This document shows, piece by piece, positions 56,887-64,000 of a stretch of DNA of 64,000 bases (its first letter is position 1; each line of letters opens with the position of its first letter). Location of the stretch: contig NZ_LT964854.1 of the NCBI RefSeq assembly GCF_900240305.1, positions 2,356,001 through 2,420,000 of the forward strand. Direction: 5' to 3'. The notes under the pieces were generated by a model. The model searched no databases. It saw only the letters and a list, made by a program, of their open reading frames with translations, and was not told the origin of the DNA. Both the position numbers and the translations under genes were made by a program. The DNA comes from Ottowia massiliensis (GTDB lineage Bacteria > Pseudomonadota > Gammaproteobacteria > Burkholderiales > Burkholderiaceae_C).

Positions 56887-57628
56887 GGCGGGTTTGCAAA
56901 AGGGCGGTGGCCAGGGCGAAATCTTCCGGCCAGGTGACTTTGATGTTGTGGGCGCTGCCGCGCACCAGCAGCGGGCGGCTGCCAACGGCTTCCATCGCGC
57001 TGGCTTCGTCGGTGATGCCCGCAAAGCCGCTGGCCGCGCGCGCCGCCAGCGCGGCATGCAAGGGGGCGATGCGGAACATCTGCGGCGTTTGCGCCAGCCA
57101 CTTGCCCTCGCGCGGCAGCGTGGCGGCGGCGCGCCCCGTAGCGTCAGCGGTCTTGAGCGTGTCAGGCAGGGGCATGGCCAGCAGGGCGCCAGACAGGCCG
57201 CCTTCTTCGTCTGCGCTGGCGGCATTCAGGCAGGCGTCGATCAGGCGGTTGATGAGCGCGGGGGTGATGAGGCAGCGGGCGGCATCGTGCACCAGCACCC
57301 AGTCGCTGCCAGCCGCGCCGCGCTGCAACAGGCGCTCCAGCCCGTTGAACACGCTTTCGGCGCGGCTGGCGCCGCCGCAATCGGCCAGCGCGAATGAATC
57401 ACTGGGCAGGCGTGCGGCCAGCGTGCTATCGCCCGGCGCGGTCACGATCAGCGTCTGCGCAATGCGCGGCACGCCCGCAAAGGCCGCCAGCGTGTGCCAC
57501 ACCAGCGGCGCGCCGCCGATGGGCTGGTATTGCTTGGGCTGCCCCGCGCCCGCGCGCGAGCCGCTGCCCGCGCAGGGAATCAGGGCATGGCAGCGGGCAA
57601 CGCGGCGGTTGGGAGCGGCGGATTTCAT
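56873..57628 (-). CDS. ispD: 2-C-methyl-D-erythritol 4-phosphate cytidylyltransferase
   Basis: IspD transfers CMP from CTP to MEP. The 251-aa enzyme has ALIPCAGSGSRAGAGQPKQYQPIGG (about residues 15-39), with the CTP-binding Arg and Lys, and LVHDAARCLI (about 123-132), where the family has VHDAARP. The C-terminal region AMEAVGSRPLLVRGSAHNIKVTWPEDFALA is typical. I chose the ATG at 57626-57628 over a TTG ten codons earlier. It is the first gene of the ispDF pair. The upstream gap is AT-rich and holds the promoter. Confidence 0.93.
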   Translation of the reverse strand: MKSAAPNRRVARCHALIPCAGSGSRAGAGQPKQYQPIGGAPLVWHTLAAFAGVPRIAQTLIVTAPGDSTLAARLPSDSFALADCGGASRAESVFNGLERLLQRGAAGSDWVLVHDAARCLITPALINRLIDACLNAASADEEGGLSGALLAMPLPDTLKTADATGRAAATLPREGKWLAQTPQMFRIAPLHAALAARAASGFAGITDEASAMEAVGSRPLLVRGSAHNIKVTWPEDFALATALLQTRHEPA

Positions 57629-58113
57629 GGGCAGGGCAGAAGCTGGCGTGCAGCGCAAAAAGCGCGATTTTCATGGAAATGAAATTGGCGGAAGATATGT
57701 ATTTTTATTGATTTGCCGCATTCAACTTTGCCTGCCGCCCCGCCACCCCGCAAACACATTCGCGTTTCGCAAATCATCAAGGCCAAGCCAGGGCCGTATG
57801 GAAGAAAAACATGAAAGACATGGCTGACAACTTTTTTGCCAACCCGCGCCCAGTCGAGGGACGCCTGCGGCAACTCTTCATGGCGCGGCCTGGCAGCTAG
57901 CCAGTCCATCTTTTGGAGTGGCAGAAAGCCTTGCCAGCGGTGGAATTTTCCCCATTCAAATGTATGAGCATTACTAACGCAACGGGTGTTGCAGAGGGCG
58001 GCGGCGAGTTTTGGGAACGGCACACTTGATTGATATGGCAAAAACCGCCATGCGCGGCTTATGATGGATTCCACTATTTAAACGAGTGACCACTTACGGA
58101 AAGGAGCGATGCA
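57629..58113. other. divergent intergenic region before the accessory islet
   Basis: No gene or repeat copy is seen. The DNA turns AT-rich toward 58000. A TATGAT box lies at 58060-58065, about 50 nt before the first islet gene, without a clear -35 hexamer. Confidence 0.5.
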
Positions 58114-58740
58114 ATGCAACTGGAACATTTGTCAATCGACGGGCGGCGCAAGCTGCCGTTTTGCATCTTTCATGCGCTGCTGGGGCGCTGGCTCCGGTGG
58201 ACCTTGCTGGCCATGCTGGCGCTGGGCTGGCAGGCGGCGATGGCAACGCCGCCTGCGATGGAACCCATGGCTGAAATCGTGGTGGATGTTCCCAATCCAC
58301 AGCCGGGCATACCGGTGGATGAATTCGAGATGAAGTTTTCATTCATCCGATTGGAAAAGGGCCTGCATGGCAAGATCAAATTCAAGGTAGTTGGAGCCAA
58401 TCACCGGGATTTGACGGGCATTGAGGTGCCAGCGGAGTTGCCGCTGGATAGCCCGGGGCCGACGGCAGAGGCTAAATTCAGGCCAAAATTTTTGAAAGCT
58501 GGTTGGTATCATATTTTAGCTGATTTTGAATCCAATGAATTCAATGGCGGAATACAATTCAGCATCTTACTGCATAATGGAAAGGTTTATTACGACTGGC
58601 TTGGAACAAATCTGCTGCATTCAATAGCCAGATTCAGTCTCAGGAACCACGATGAATACCAGTCATTGGTCTCTAAAGTCAATAAAAAGCATGAGCAATG
58701 GAAAAAACCATCCAGGGGAAGAAGAACGGCTTCCTTTTGA
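58114..58740 (+). CDS. exported protein with frame break at its end (islet gene 1)
   Basis: This 208-aa ORF has an excellent AAGGAGCGAT ribosome site. It has an N-terminal signal-like hydrophobic segment (WTLLAMLALGWQAAMA, about residues 29-44, after a basic stretch), then a beta-rich domain (MKFSFIRLEKGLHGKIKFKVVGANHRDL, AKFRPKFLKAGWYHILADFESNEF). The last dozen residues (KKPSRGRRTASF) read as a frameshifted tail: a six-A run at 58702-58707 lies where the frame of the next ORF would continue naturally. It may be the N-terminal half of one longer protein with the next ORF. No family was recognised. Confidence 0.65.
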   Translation: MQLEHLSIDGRRKLPFCIFHALLGRWLRWTLLAMLALGWQAAMATPPAMEPMAEIVVDVPNPQPGIPVDEFEMKFSFIRLEKGLHGKIKFKVVGANHRDLTGIEVPAELPLDSPGPTAEAKFRPKFLKAGWYHILADFESNEFNGGIQFSILLHNGKVYYDWLGTNLLHSIARFSLRNHDEYQSLVSKVNKKHEQWKKPSRGRRTASF

Positions 58741-59712
58741 AAGGTGGCTGAGCAAGGAAGAATTGAAGCGGATTTCGGAGATTGTTCGGGGAGAAGAAGG
58801 TCGTATCTATAGATCCATCCAGCAGGAGTCCAAGCCACACCCAGAAAAGTCAGAAGATTCTGGCAAGAAAATATCCAAAGGGGATACTGTAACAATCAGG
58901 GTTAAATTTGCCATAGATCATGGGTTCTCCAAGTTTTTGCCATTGCATGGCGCCGTGATTCGCGTTACACACACTGGAAAGGTGCCTCCAGGACTGGCTG
59001 AGCTGATTGCTTATGGCCGGTTGGATGAAAATGGGGAGCTTAAATTCATATCTCCCGTTGATGACTTGAAATACCAGGTGCAGCTTTTTGGCAAGCACGA
59101 TAGATTTAATATTGGTATTTTTAAAGATGCCGATAATTTTACCCCCTTGATATCGCTGTTTGATCAAAAAGAAGAAATAAACATCAAACCTGATGATGCA
59201 CATAAAGATAACAAATACCACATCAGCAAAGCCGAAGCCAACTCCTGGTCCGTTTTCCAGGCCCTGTATGAACTGACGGAGCATGTCAAACCCATCGCAG
59301 GCATTCCCGAAGCGCCCGTTTTCAAGAAAGTCGTCACCAACCGTCCCACGCCAAGAGAGGCTTTTCACGGGGCTGGCAGCGATGGAGGGAAAAAAGTGTC
59401 TGAAATGCACCTGGGTTCTCTCAAGTCTTTTGACTGGGACGTGATGGCGCACGAATACGGCCATGCCGTGGCTTACCTGCAAGGCGCAACCAGGGCGGAA
59501 GGCGGCTTTCATGACGGAAGCAANNNAAAAAGGTGTCTGAAATGCACCTGGGTTCTCTCAAGTCTTTTGACTGGGACGTGATGGCGCACGAATACGGCCA
59601 TGCCGTGGCTTACCTGCAAGGCGCAACCAGGGCGGAAGGCGGCTTTCATGACGGAAGCAATCCGTACGACATTGACAAAGACACTTCTATCTTCTGGCGT
59701 GCTGCGGTATGA
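58691..59712 (+). CDS. HEYGH metallopeptidase-like protein, interrupted by an assembly gap (islet gene 2)
   Basis: From ATG 58691 this overlaps the previous ORF by 50 nt. A helical segment (RWLSKEELKRISEIVRGEEG) leads to a beta-sandwich-like part (KGDTVTIRVKFAIDHGFSKFLPLHGAVIRVTHTGK; GRLDENGELKF) and then DVMAHEYGHAVAYLQGA, with His254, Glu255 and His258 forming an HExxH zinc motif. The coding sequence meets NNN at 59524 and its last 134 bp are repeated after the gap. If the duplicate is collapsed the ORF is 294 aa and in frame to TGA at 59710-59712. The third metal ligand is not identified. Probably a secreted or cell-surface peptidase of unknown family. Confidence 0.6.
59390..59660. other. 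134-bp duplication around NNN, likely assembly join
   Basis: The segment 59390-59523 is repeated at 59527-59660 with one visible difference near its start (AAAAAAGTG versus AAAAAGGTG), separated by three N. The simplest reading is two contig ends that overlap but were joined with Ns. The frame is broken only because of this join. Confidence 0.88.
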
Positions 59713-59894
59713 ATTGGTCTTTTTTATTTCCGCCGGTACGGCTGGACGCGAACGGCAGTTTCATCGAAGACAAAACCGGCAAATACAGATTGGACAAAGA
59801 CGATTTGCTGATAGCCAATATTCCGGCAGGCATTAGCGTGTCAAATTTGGCGGCCACCGTGCCGACGTTGCTGAAACAAAGAAAATTTGTCTGA
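59709..59894 (+). CDS. small ORF overlapping the peptidase stop (islet gene 3)
   Basis: This 61-aa ORF (starts MNWSFLFPPV, then LDANGSFIEDKTGKYRLDKDDLLIANIPAG) begins with an ATG that overlaps the previous TGA (ATGA), as in coupled genes. The sequence looks natural and could equally be the true C-terminus of the peptidase if one base is missing at 59709-59712. No family was recognised. Confidence 0.5.
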   Translation: MNWSFLFPPVRLDANGSFIEDKTGKYRLDKDDLLIANIPAGISVSNLAATVPTLLKQRKFV

Positions 59895-60002
59895 ATGCTT
59901 TAACATGGCTGCCATATAATGGCTCTTAAACAAGAGCCGATTGAAAACCTTGAACATCAGGTTTTTAGTCGGCCTATCCCCTTTACCAAAAGGAAACTCA
60001 AA

Positions 60003-60278
60003 ATGAAAAACATCTGTCTTGCGGCAATAGGGCTGATTTCATTCATGCTGCATTTCAATTTGACTATTGTCGCATTCATGAAATCATCTGCGCTATATGC
60101 GGATGAAAAAACGATCTTATGGAGAAGTGTTCTTGAATATTTGTCTATTCCAATTGCCTATATCGATGGATATCTATTCATTGACAATGTAATTGTATTG
60201 ATCATGCTCAACAGTCTGATCTGGACATGCCTGATCGTATTTGTAATTTGGCGTCTGATGATGTTCAAGAAAACATGA
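60003..60278 (+). CDS. small two-helix membrane protein (islet gene 4)
   Basis: This 91-aa protein has two hydrophobic regions (ICLAAIGLISFMLHFNLTIVAFM; YLFIDNVIVLIMLNSLIWTCLIVFVIW) and a basic end. I chose ATG 60003 because AAGGAAACTC lies 8 nt before it; the ORF extends back to 59919 without support. AT-rich. Could be an immunity-type or accessory membrane protein for the upstream peptidase; that is context inference only. Confidence 0.6.
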   Translation: MKNICLAAIGLISFMLHFNLTIVAFMKSSALYADEKTILWRSVLEYLSIPIAYIDGYLFIDNVIVLIMLNSLIWTCLIVFVIWRLMMFKKT

Positions 60279-60318
60279 AATATACGAAAGTTTTGCTTTT
60301 AAATATCGGGCGGTTGTC

Positions 60319-60477
60319 ATGAATCAGATTGGCCACTTGAAGGTTCTTATTGAGCTGGGCGCCGATATGAAAGCAAAAACGCCGGACTCTCCGCCCGAGA
60401 CCTTGATGCAGGTGGCCAAAAGAATGATGTCCCGTGAAATCATTGAACTTTTGGGATCTTATGGCGTACGGTCTTGA
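60319..60477 (+). CDS. short ankyrin-repeat-like ORF (islet gene 5)
   Basis: This 52-aa ORF is too short for routine ORF calling. It reads HLKVLIELGADMKAKTPDSPPETLMQVAKRM..EIIELLGSYG, the helix-turn-helix-loop pattern of one ankyrin repeat plus a C-terminal cap. It could be the remnant C-terminus of an ankyrin protein such as the immunity proteins seen beside toxins. It is possibly broken from a longer gene. Start ATG 60319, no strong ribosome site. Confidence 0.45.
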   Translation: MNQIGHLKVLIELGADMKAKTPDSPPETLMQVAKRMMSREIIELLGSYGVRS

Positions 60478-60641
60478 CTCTGAAGCGCAACGCCGTTGAT
60501 TTTGCGGCTCATGAATATACAGCGGAGATTGGATTTCAAGGCGCCAATCTTGATGTGGATTTTCTGACTTCTTTTCTGGACCTCACTCTTCCAATGACAA
60601 GAAGAAAGAAAGCGGCAGATCCAAAAGATTTCAATGATTAA
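60474..60641 (+). pseudogene. coding-like fragment in another frame (islet remnant)
   Basis: From 60474 a frame is open to TAA at 60641 with natural-looking sequence (LKRNAVDFAAHEYTAEIGFQGANLDVDFLTSFLDL). It has no ATG until late and could start at TTG 60474, overlapping the ankyrin stop. It may be a piece of a frame-broken gene. No family was recognised. Confidence 0.35.
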
Positions 60642-60656
60642 CGATGTGGGAAATTC

Positions 60657-60842
60657 ATGACGATGGCATGTGGATTATTTATGTTGCTTCATCTTATAAT
60701 TTTCCGGGTTGGGGATGTGGTGGCAAAACGTCTTTACAGAAAAATTCATGGAAAAACAGACGGATATCATCTTAAAAAAGTCTTGAAAAGCATAAAGAAT
60801 GGCGATCTGGATGATGAATTTTCCGGAGTGGCGAGAAAATAA
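60657..60842 (+). CDS. small membrane-anchored protein (islet gene 6)
   Basis: This 61-aa ORF has an N-terminal hydrophobic helix (CGLFMLLHLIIFRVGDVV) and a basic tail (KRLYRKIHGKTDGYHLKKVLKSIKNGD). The start ATG follows TGTGGGAAATTC. Its TAA overlaps the ATG of a 29-aa hydrophobic ORF (TAATG). AT-rich and in operon-like order with the other islet ORFs. Function unknown. Confidence 0.5.
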   Translation: MTMACGLFMLLHLIIFRVGDVVAKRLYRKIHGKTDGYHLKKVLKSIKNGDLDDEFSGVARK

Positions 60843-60931
60843 TGATCCTGGACCGTCTCTCATTGATATTTTTAGTGCTTGCATTTATTTGTTTTTATGT
60901 GTCTTTATTGACCCAAGATCAACCAGCTTGA
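60842..60931 (+). CDS. 29-aa hydrophobic ORF (islet gene 7)
   Basis: This tiny ORF (LSLIFLVLAFICFYVSLL core) is coupled to the previous stop by TAATG. It looks like a single membrane helix. It could be a real small protein or the start of a truncated gene. Too short to be sure. Confidence 0.35.
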   Translation: MILDRLSLIFLVLAFICFYVSLLTQDQPA

Positions 60932-61025
60932 ACAAATGGATCGCTCAGGCCGTGGAGGGCAGAAGGGTGGAGCGTGTCGCAAAGCACGCCGATGAAAGGG
61001 AGGAAAGGGGGTGGAAAACGCTGTT

Positions 61026-61115
61026 TTCCGCTCCTTTGTTCATAGCGCGCTGTCCGCGCCACTGAAGCGGCAGATGCCTTTAAGCCCTGGCTGAATTTGC
61101 TCCTCTTTTAGATGC
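61026..61115 (-). repeat. dispersed intergenic repeat, copy 15 (diverged)
   Basis: On the minus strand both end blocks are present: AGAGGAGCAAATTCAG at the left and CTATGAACAAAGGAGCGGAAA at the right. The core has decayed. It marks the end of the accessory islet. Confidence 0.8.
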
Positions 61116-61166
61116 AATCTGGCATGTCAGGCGCTGCGTAGCGCGCGTAGCCTGAGAAGCCGTTCA

Positions 61167-61202
61167 AAGAAGAAGCGGGGCCTGCAAGCCCCGCTTCTTC
61201 TT
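61167..61202. terminator. bidirectional terminator beside pepN
   Basis: A perfect 15-bp stem (AAGAAGAAGCGGGGC / GCCCCGCTTCTTCTT) with a 6-nt loop lies 24 nt after the pepN stop and can end transcription from both strands. Confidence 0.85.
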
Positions 61203-61225
61203 GTTGGCATGCAGCGTGCGCTGGG

Positions 61226-63955
61226 TTATTCGCCCTGGCTGCCCAAGGCGCGGGTGACGACTTCGCGCACGTCGCGGCTGAGGGTGTCGCGGGCGGCGAC
61301 GGTTTGCAAGGCGGCGCGGGCGCTGCTGCGGTATGGCTCGGCCAGGGTGGCCCAGCGGTCGAGGGCGCGGGCCAGGCGGGCGGCCACTTGTGGGTTGAGG
61401 GCGTCGAGCGCCAGCACTTGTTCGGCCCAGAAGGCGTGGCCTGCGCCGTCGGCGCGGTGAAAGGCGGCGGGGTTGTTCAGGCAGTAGGTGAAGATGAGGG
61501 CGCGGGCGCGGTTGGGGTTTTTGAGCGTGAAGTCGGGGCGCTGCATGAGCTGGCGCACGAGCGGCAGCACGTGGCCGTCTGCGTCGGGCGTGCGCGCTTG
61601 CAGGGCGAACCATTTGTCAAGGGCCAGGGCGTCTTCGGCAAAGAGGACGTGGTAGCGGGCCAGGGCTTTTCCGGCCAGCGGGTGATGGGTGTGGATGAGG
61701 GCGGTGAGGGCGGCCAGGCGTTCGGTCATGTTGCCGGCGTCTTTGGCGCGCTGGTAGGCCTTGCCGGGCCAGACGGCGTCGCCGGTGGCCTGGGCGTTCA
61801 GGCAGAGCATGAGCAGGGCCAGGCCGGCGAGGGCGCGGCGGCCGCTGCTGGCGGCGTCGGGCTGGTAAGCGCCGCTGCCCTGGTGCGCTTGCCAGGCCCA
61901 TTGCCAGTCGGCTTGCAGGGCGCTGGCGATTTGGGCGAGCATGGCCTGGCGCGTGGCGTGGATGCGTTGCGGATCAACAGGCTGGCCCTGGCTGGCCATG
62001 TGTTCGGCAATGTCGCTTTCGGCGGGCAAGGTAAGGGCCAAGGCCTTGAAGGCGGCGTCCAGCTGCGGGTGGCGGAGCACGGCGCGCAAAGCTTCCATCT
62101 GGGCGCCGTTCAGCGCGGGTTCGCCGGGGTTCGCGGATGCGCTGGCGTGGCGGGTGGCGGCTTGCAGCAGCAGGGTCTGGCCCGCTTCCCAGCGGTTGAA
62201 GGGGTCGCTGTCGTGGGCCAGGCGGTGCAGCAGTTGCGCGGGGGTTTCGGCGTATTGCAGCCGCACGGGGGCCGAGAAGCCGCGCAGGAGCGAGGGGGCG
62301 CAGCCCGCAGGCACGTTGGTGAAGGTGAAGCTGACTTTTTCTTCGGTGAGCAGGGCGGTAAAGGTGGCGGCGGGGGCGGCAGCGGGGGCGCTTTCGCCTT
62401 GCTGGCCTTCTTGCGTTTGCAGGGGCACGTCTTGCCCGTCCGGGCCGACAAGGCCAATGCGCACGGGAATGACGAGCGGCTCTTTGACGGCCTGGCCGGG
62501 GGTGGGCGGGGTGTGCTGGGCGAGGGTGAGCGTCCAGGTCTGCGCGGCTTCGTCGTAGCGGCTTTCGGCTGTCACCACGGGCGTGCCGGCCTGGCTGTAC
62601 CAGCGCTTGAACTGCGGCAGCAGGGCGGGCAGGGGGCTTTGCGGGTTGGCGTCGCTCATGGCCTGGGCGAAGTCGTCGCAGGTGACGGCCTGGCCGTCGT
62701 GGCGCTCAAAGTACAGGTCCATGCCGCGCCTGAAGCCTTCGCGGCCCAGCAGGGTTTGGTACATGCGCACCACTTCGGCGCCTTTTTCGTAGATGGTGGT
62801 GGTGTAGAAGTTGTTGATTTCCTGGTATTCGTCGGGCCGCACGGGGTGGGCCAGGGGGCCGGCGTCTTCAGGGAACTGGTGGGCGCGAAGGACGATGACG
62901 TCTTCAATGCGCTTGACGGCGCGGGCCGATTCGCTGCCGGCCATGTCCTGGCTGAATTCCTGGTCGCGAAAAACGGTAAGGCCCTCTTTGAGCGAGAGCT
63001 GAAACCAGTCGCGGCAGGTCACGCGGTTGCCCGTCCAGTTATGAAAGTATTCGTGGCCGATCACGCTTTCCACGCCTGCAAAGTCGGCATCGGTGGCGGT
63101 GGCGGGCTTGGCGAGCACGAACCGGGTGTTGAAGATGTTCAGGCCCTTGTTTTCCATGGCGCCCATGTTGAAGTCGCTGGTGGCCACCACCATGAAGCGC
63201 TCCAGATCCAGCGGCAGGCCAAAGCGCGCTTCGTCCCAGGCCACGGCGGCCATGAGCGAGCGCATGGCGTGGCCGGTCTGGTCCAGATCGCCCGGGCGCA
63301 CAAAGACTTGCAGCAAGTGCTCCTTGCCCGCGCGGGTGGTGATGCGCTGCTCGCGCGCCACCAGGCGGCCAGCCACCACGGCGAACAGGTAGCTGGGCTT
63401 TTTGTGCGGGTCGTGCCAGATGGCGAAATGGCGGCCATCGTCCAGATCGCCGCTTTCGATCAGATTGCCGTTGGACAGCAGCACGGGCCAGCGCGCCTTG
63501 TCGGCGCGCAAGGTGACGGTGTAGGCGGCCATCACGTCGGGCCGGTCCAGAAAGTAGGTGATGCGGCGAAAGCCCTCGGCTTCGCACTGCGTGAAAAAGT
63601 CGCCGCCGCTCATGTACAGGCCCATGAGGCGCGTGTTTTTTTCAGGGCAGCAGGTGGTGAAGATTTCCAGCTCGAACGGCTCCGGCCCTTCGGGCAGGTT
63701 TTCCAGCACCAGCGTCTGGCCGTCCATGCGAAAAGAGCAGCCCTGCCCGCCCAGCAGCACGCGCGAGAGGCTGAGTTCATCGCCATCCAGCCGCAGCGGC
63801 TGCGCGGGCACGGCCGGGTTGCGGCGCAGCGTCATGCGGTTGAGCACGCGGGTCTTGGCTGGGTCCAGGTCAAAAGTGAGGTTCACGCTGTCGATCCAGA
63901 ACGCGGGCGGGGCGTAGTCGGCGCGGCGGATGGTGGCGGCTTGCGGATGGTTCAT
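61226..63955 (-). CDS. pepN: aminopeptidase N (M1 family, PepN)
   Basis: This 909-aa cytoplasmic zinc aminopeptidase removes N-terminal residues from peptides. The exopeptidase motif GAMEN is near residue 265 (NMGAMENKGLNIFNT), and the zinc site HEYFHNW near 302-308 is followed by a Glu about 19 residues later (LSLKEGLTVFRDQEFS). Length matches E. coli PepN (870 aa), with an inserted low-complexity stretch around residues 530-545 (EGQQGESAPAAAPAA). The ATG at 63953-63955 is well placed near the window edge. A strong terminator follows. Lone gene. Confidence 0.96.
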   Translation of the reverse strand: MNHPQAATIRRADYAPPAFWIDSVNLTFDLDPAKTRVLNRMTLRRNPAVPAQPLRLDGDELSLSRVLLGGQGCSFRMDGQTLVLENLPEGPEPFELEIFTTCCPEKNTRLMGLYMSGGDFFTQCEAEGFRRITYFLDRPDVMAAYTVTLRADKARWPVLLSNGNLIESGDLDDGRHFAIWHDPHKKPSYLFAVVAGRLVAREQRITTRAGKEHLLQVFVRPGDLDQTGHAMRSLMAAVAWDEARFGLPLDLERFMVVATSDFNMGAMENKGLNIFNTRFVLAKPATATDADFAGVESVIGHEYFHNWTGNRVTCRDWFQLSLKEGLTVFRDQEFSQDMAGSESARAVKRIEDVIVLRAHQFPEDAGPLAHPVRPDEYQEINNFYTTTIYEKGAEVVRMYQTLLGREGFRRGMDLYFERHDGQAVTCDDFAQAMSDANPQSPLPALLPQFKRWYSQAGTPVVTAESRYDEAAQTWTLTLAQHTPPTPGQAVKEPLVIPVRIGLVGPDGQDVPLQTQEGQQGESAPAAAPAATFTALLTEEKVSFTFTNVPAGCAPSLLRGFSAPVRLQYAETPAQLLHRLAHDSDPFNRWEAGQTLLLQAATRHASASANPGEPALNGAQMEALRAVLRHPQLDAAFKALALTLPAESDIAEHMASQGQPVDPQRIHATRQAMLAQIASALQADWQWAWQAHQGSGAYQPDAASSGRRALAGLALLMLCLNAQATGDAVWPGKAYQRAKDAGNMTERLAALTALIHTHHPLAGKALARYHVLFAEDALALDKWFALQARTPDADGHVLPLVRQLMQRPDFTLKNPNRARALIFTYCLNNPAAFHRADGAGHAFWAEQVLALDALNPQVAARLARALDRWATLAEPYRSSARAALQTVAARDTLSRDVREVVTRALGSQGE

Positions 63956-64000
63956 GGCGGTGTGGTGCAGGGAAAGGAATGCGGGAAGGGCAGGGCGGTG

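Noticed and set aside
58700..58712. Programmed -1 frameshift at the six-A run
   Set aside because: Joining the two ORFs needs a +1 shift at this place, while an A-rich slippery site typically gives -1. An indel in the run is simpler.
59390..59660. True tandem duplication inside the peptidase gene
   Set aside because: The NNN between copies and the restored frame after collapse point to unmerged contig ends.
1..64000. CRISPR arrays, integrase-flanked islands, IS transposases, tRNA or rRNA genes
   Set aside because: No spaced identical repeats, transposase or integrase protein, or cloverleaf sequence was recognised anywhere in the window.

Overview
The window is high-GC bacterial chromosome with mostly intact housekeeping genes. 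Several features point to the Betaproteobacteria, order Burkholderiales, probably Comamonadaceae or a close relative: hisZ-purA order, a DUF815 ATPase-mutT pair, an E. coli-type gshA, a TctAB transporter and an ETF-ubiquinone oxidoreductase. This is inference from gene content; no rRNA or tRNA gene was seen to confirm it. The sequence appears to be draft assembly, with one NNN join at 59524-59526 flanked by a 134-bp duplication.

Layout. 0.1-7.6 kb: YggT membrane protein, aromatic amino acid permease, a divergent sulfide/persulfide-type regulator locus (DUF2892 + AhpD-like versus a BigR/SqrR-like ArsR repressor), the SRP RNA gene ffs, hpnC, a GDSL lipoprotein esterase and gshA. 7.9-14.6 kb, minus strand: cobT, the acpS-DUF815-mutT operon, and hisZ-purA-80-aa protein-phosphoribosyltransferase. 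15-21 kb: small AT-rich ORFs, a Csp-like copper storage protein divergent from a GbsR-type regulator, an SDR/DoxX-like/DUF2269 membrane operon and a Sel1-repeat protein. 21.6-34 kb: YihY, cobalamin salvage (cobU-type enzyme, btuF-type binding protein), an Old Yellow Enzyme, a DUF1176 protein and an M48 protease/LemA/M48 protease cluster. 34-42 kb: rplS, tctAB, an FAD-linked oxidase, DUF2069, hemC and hemD. 42.5-57.6 kb: PHP phosphatase, rmuC, an EamA transporter, ETF-QO, a TPR-type O-GlcNAc transferase, gcvH, an NlpC/P60 hydrolase, two tandem methyltransferases, a UbiH-type monooxygenase, DUF2628 and ispDF. 58-61 kb: an AT-rich accessory islet with a secreted protein, an HEYGH metallopeptidase-like protein and very small membrane or ankyrin-like ORFs. 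61.2-64 kb: pepN.

The most striking unexplained structure is a family of about 85-90-bp dispersed repeats. I count 15 copies, eight in one orientation and seven in the other. All are intergenic, and many separate genes that would normally be coupled (hemC/hemD, the SDR and DoxX-like genes, cobU/btuF). Each copy has an AGGAGCRAAWT-like block at both ends and a conserved core CACTAGGAC..CATGCTAT.

Pathways represented: heme (hemCD), MEP isoprenoid (ispDF), ubiquinone (UbiH-type), purine (purA plus PRT), histidine regulation (hisZ), glutathione (gshA), hopanoid or squalene (hpnC), B12 salvage (cobT, cobU-type, btuF) and lipoylated GcvH. The ORFs that most need checking are those in the 58-61 kb islet, where a homopolymer frame break and an assembly join distort the reading frames.
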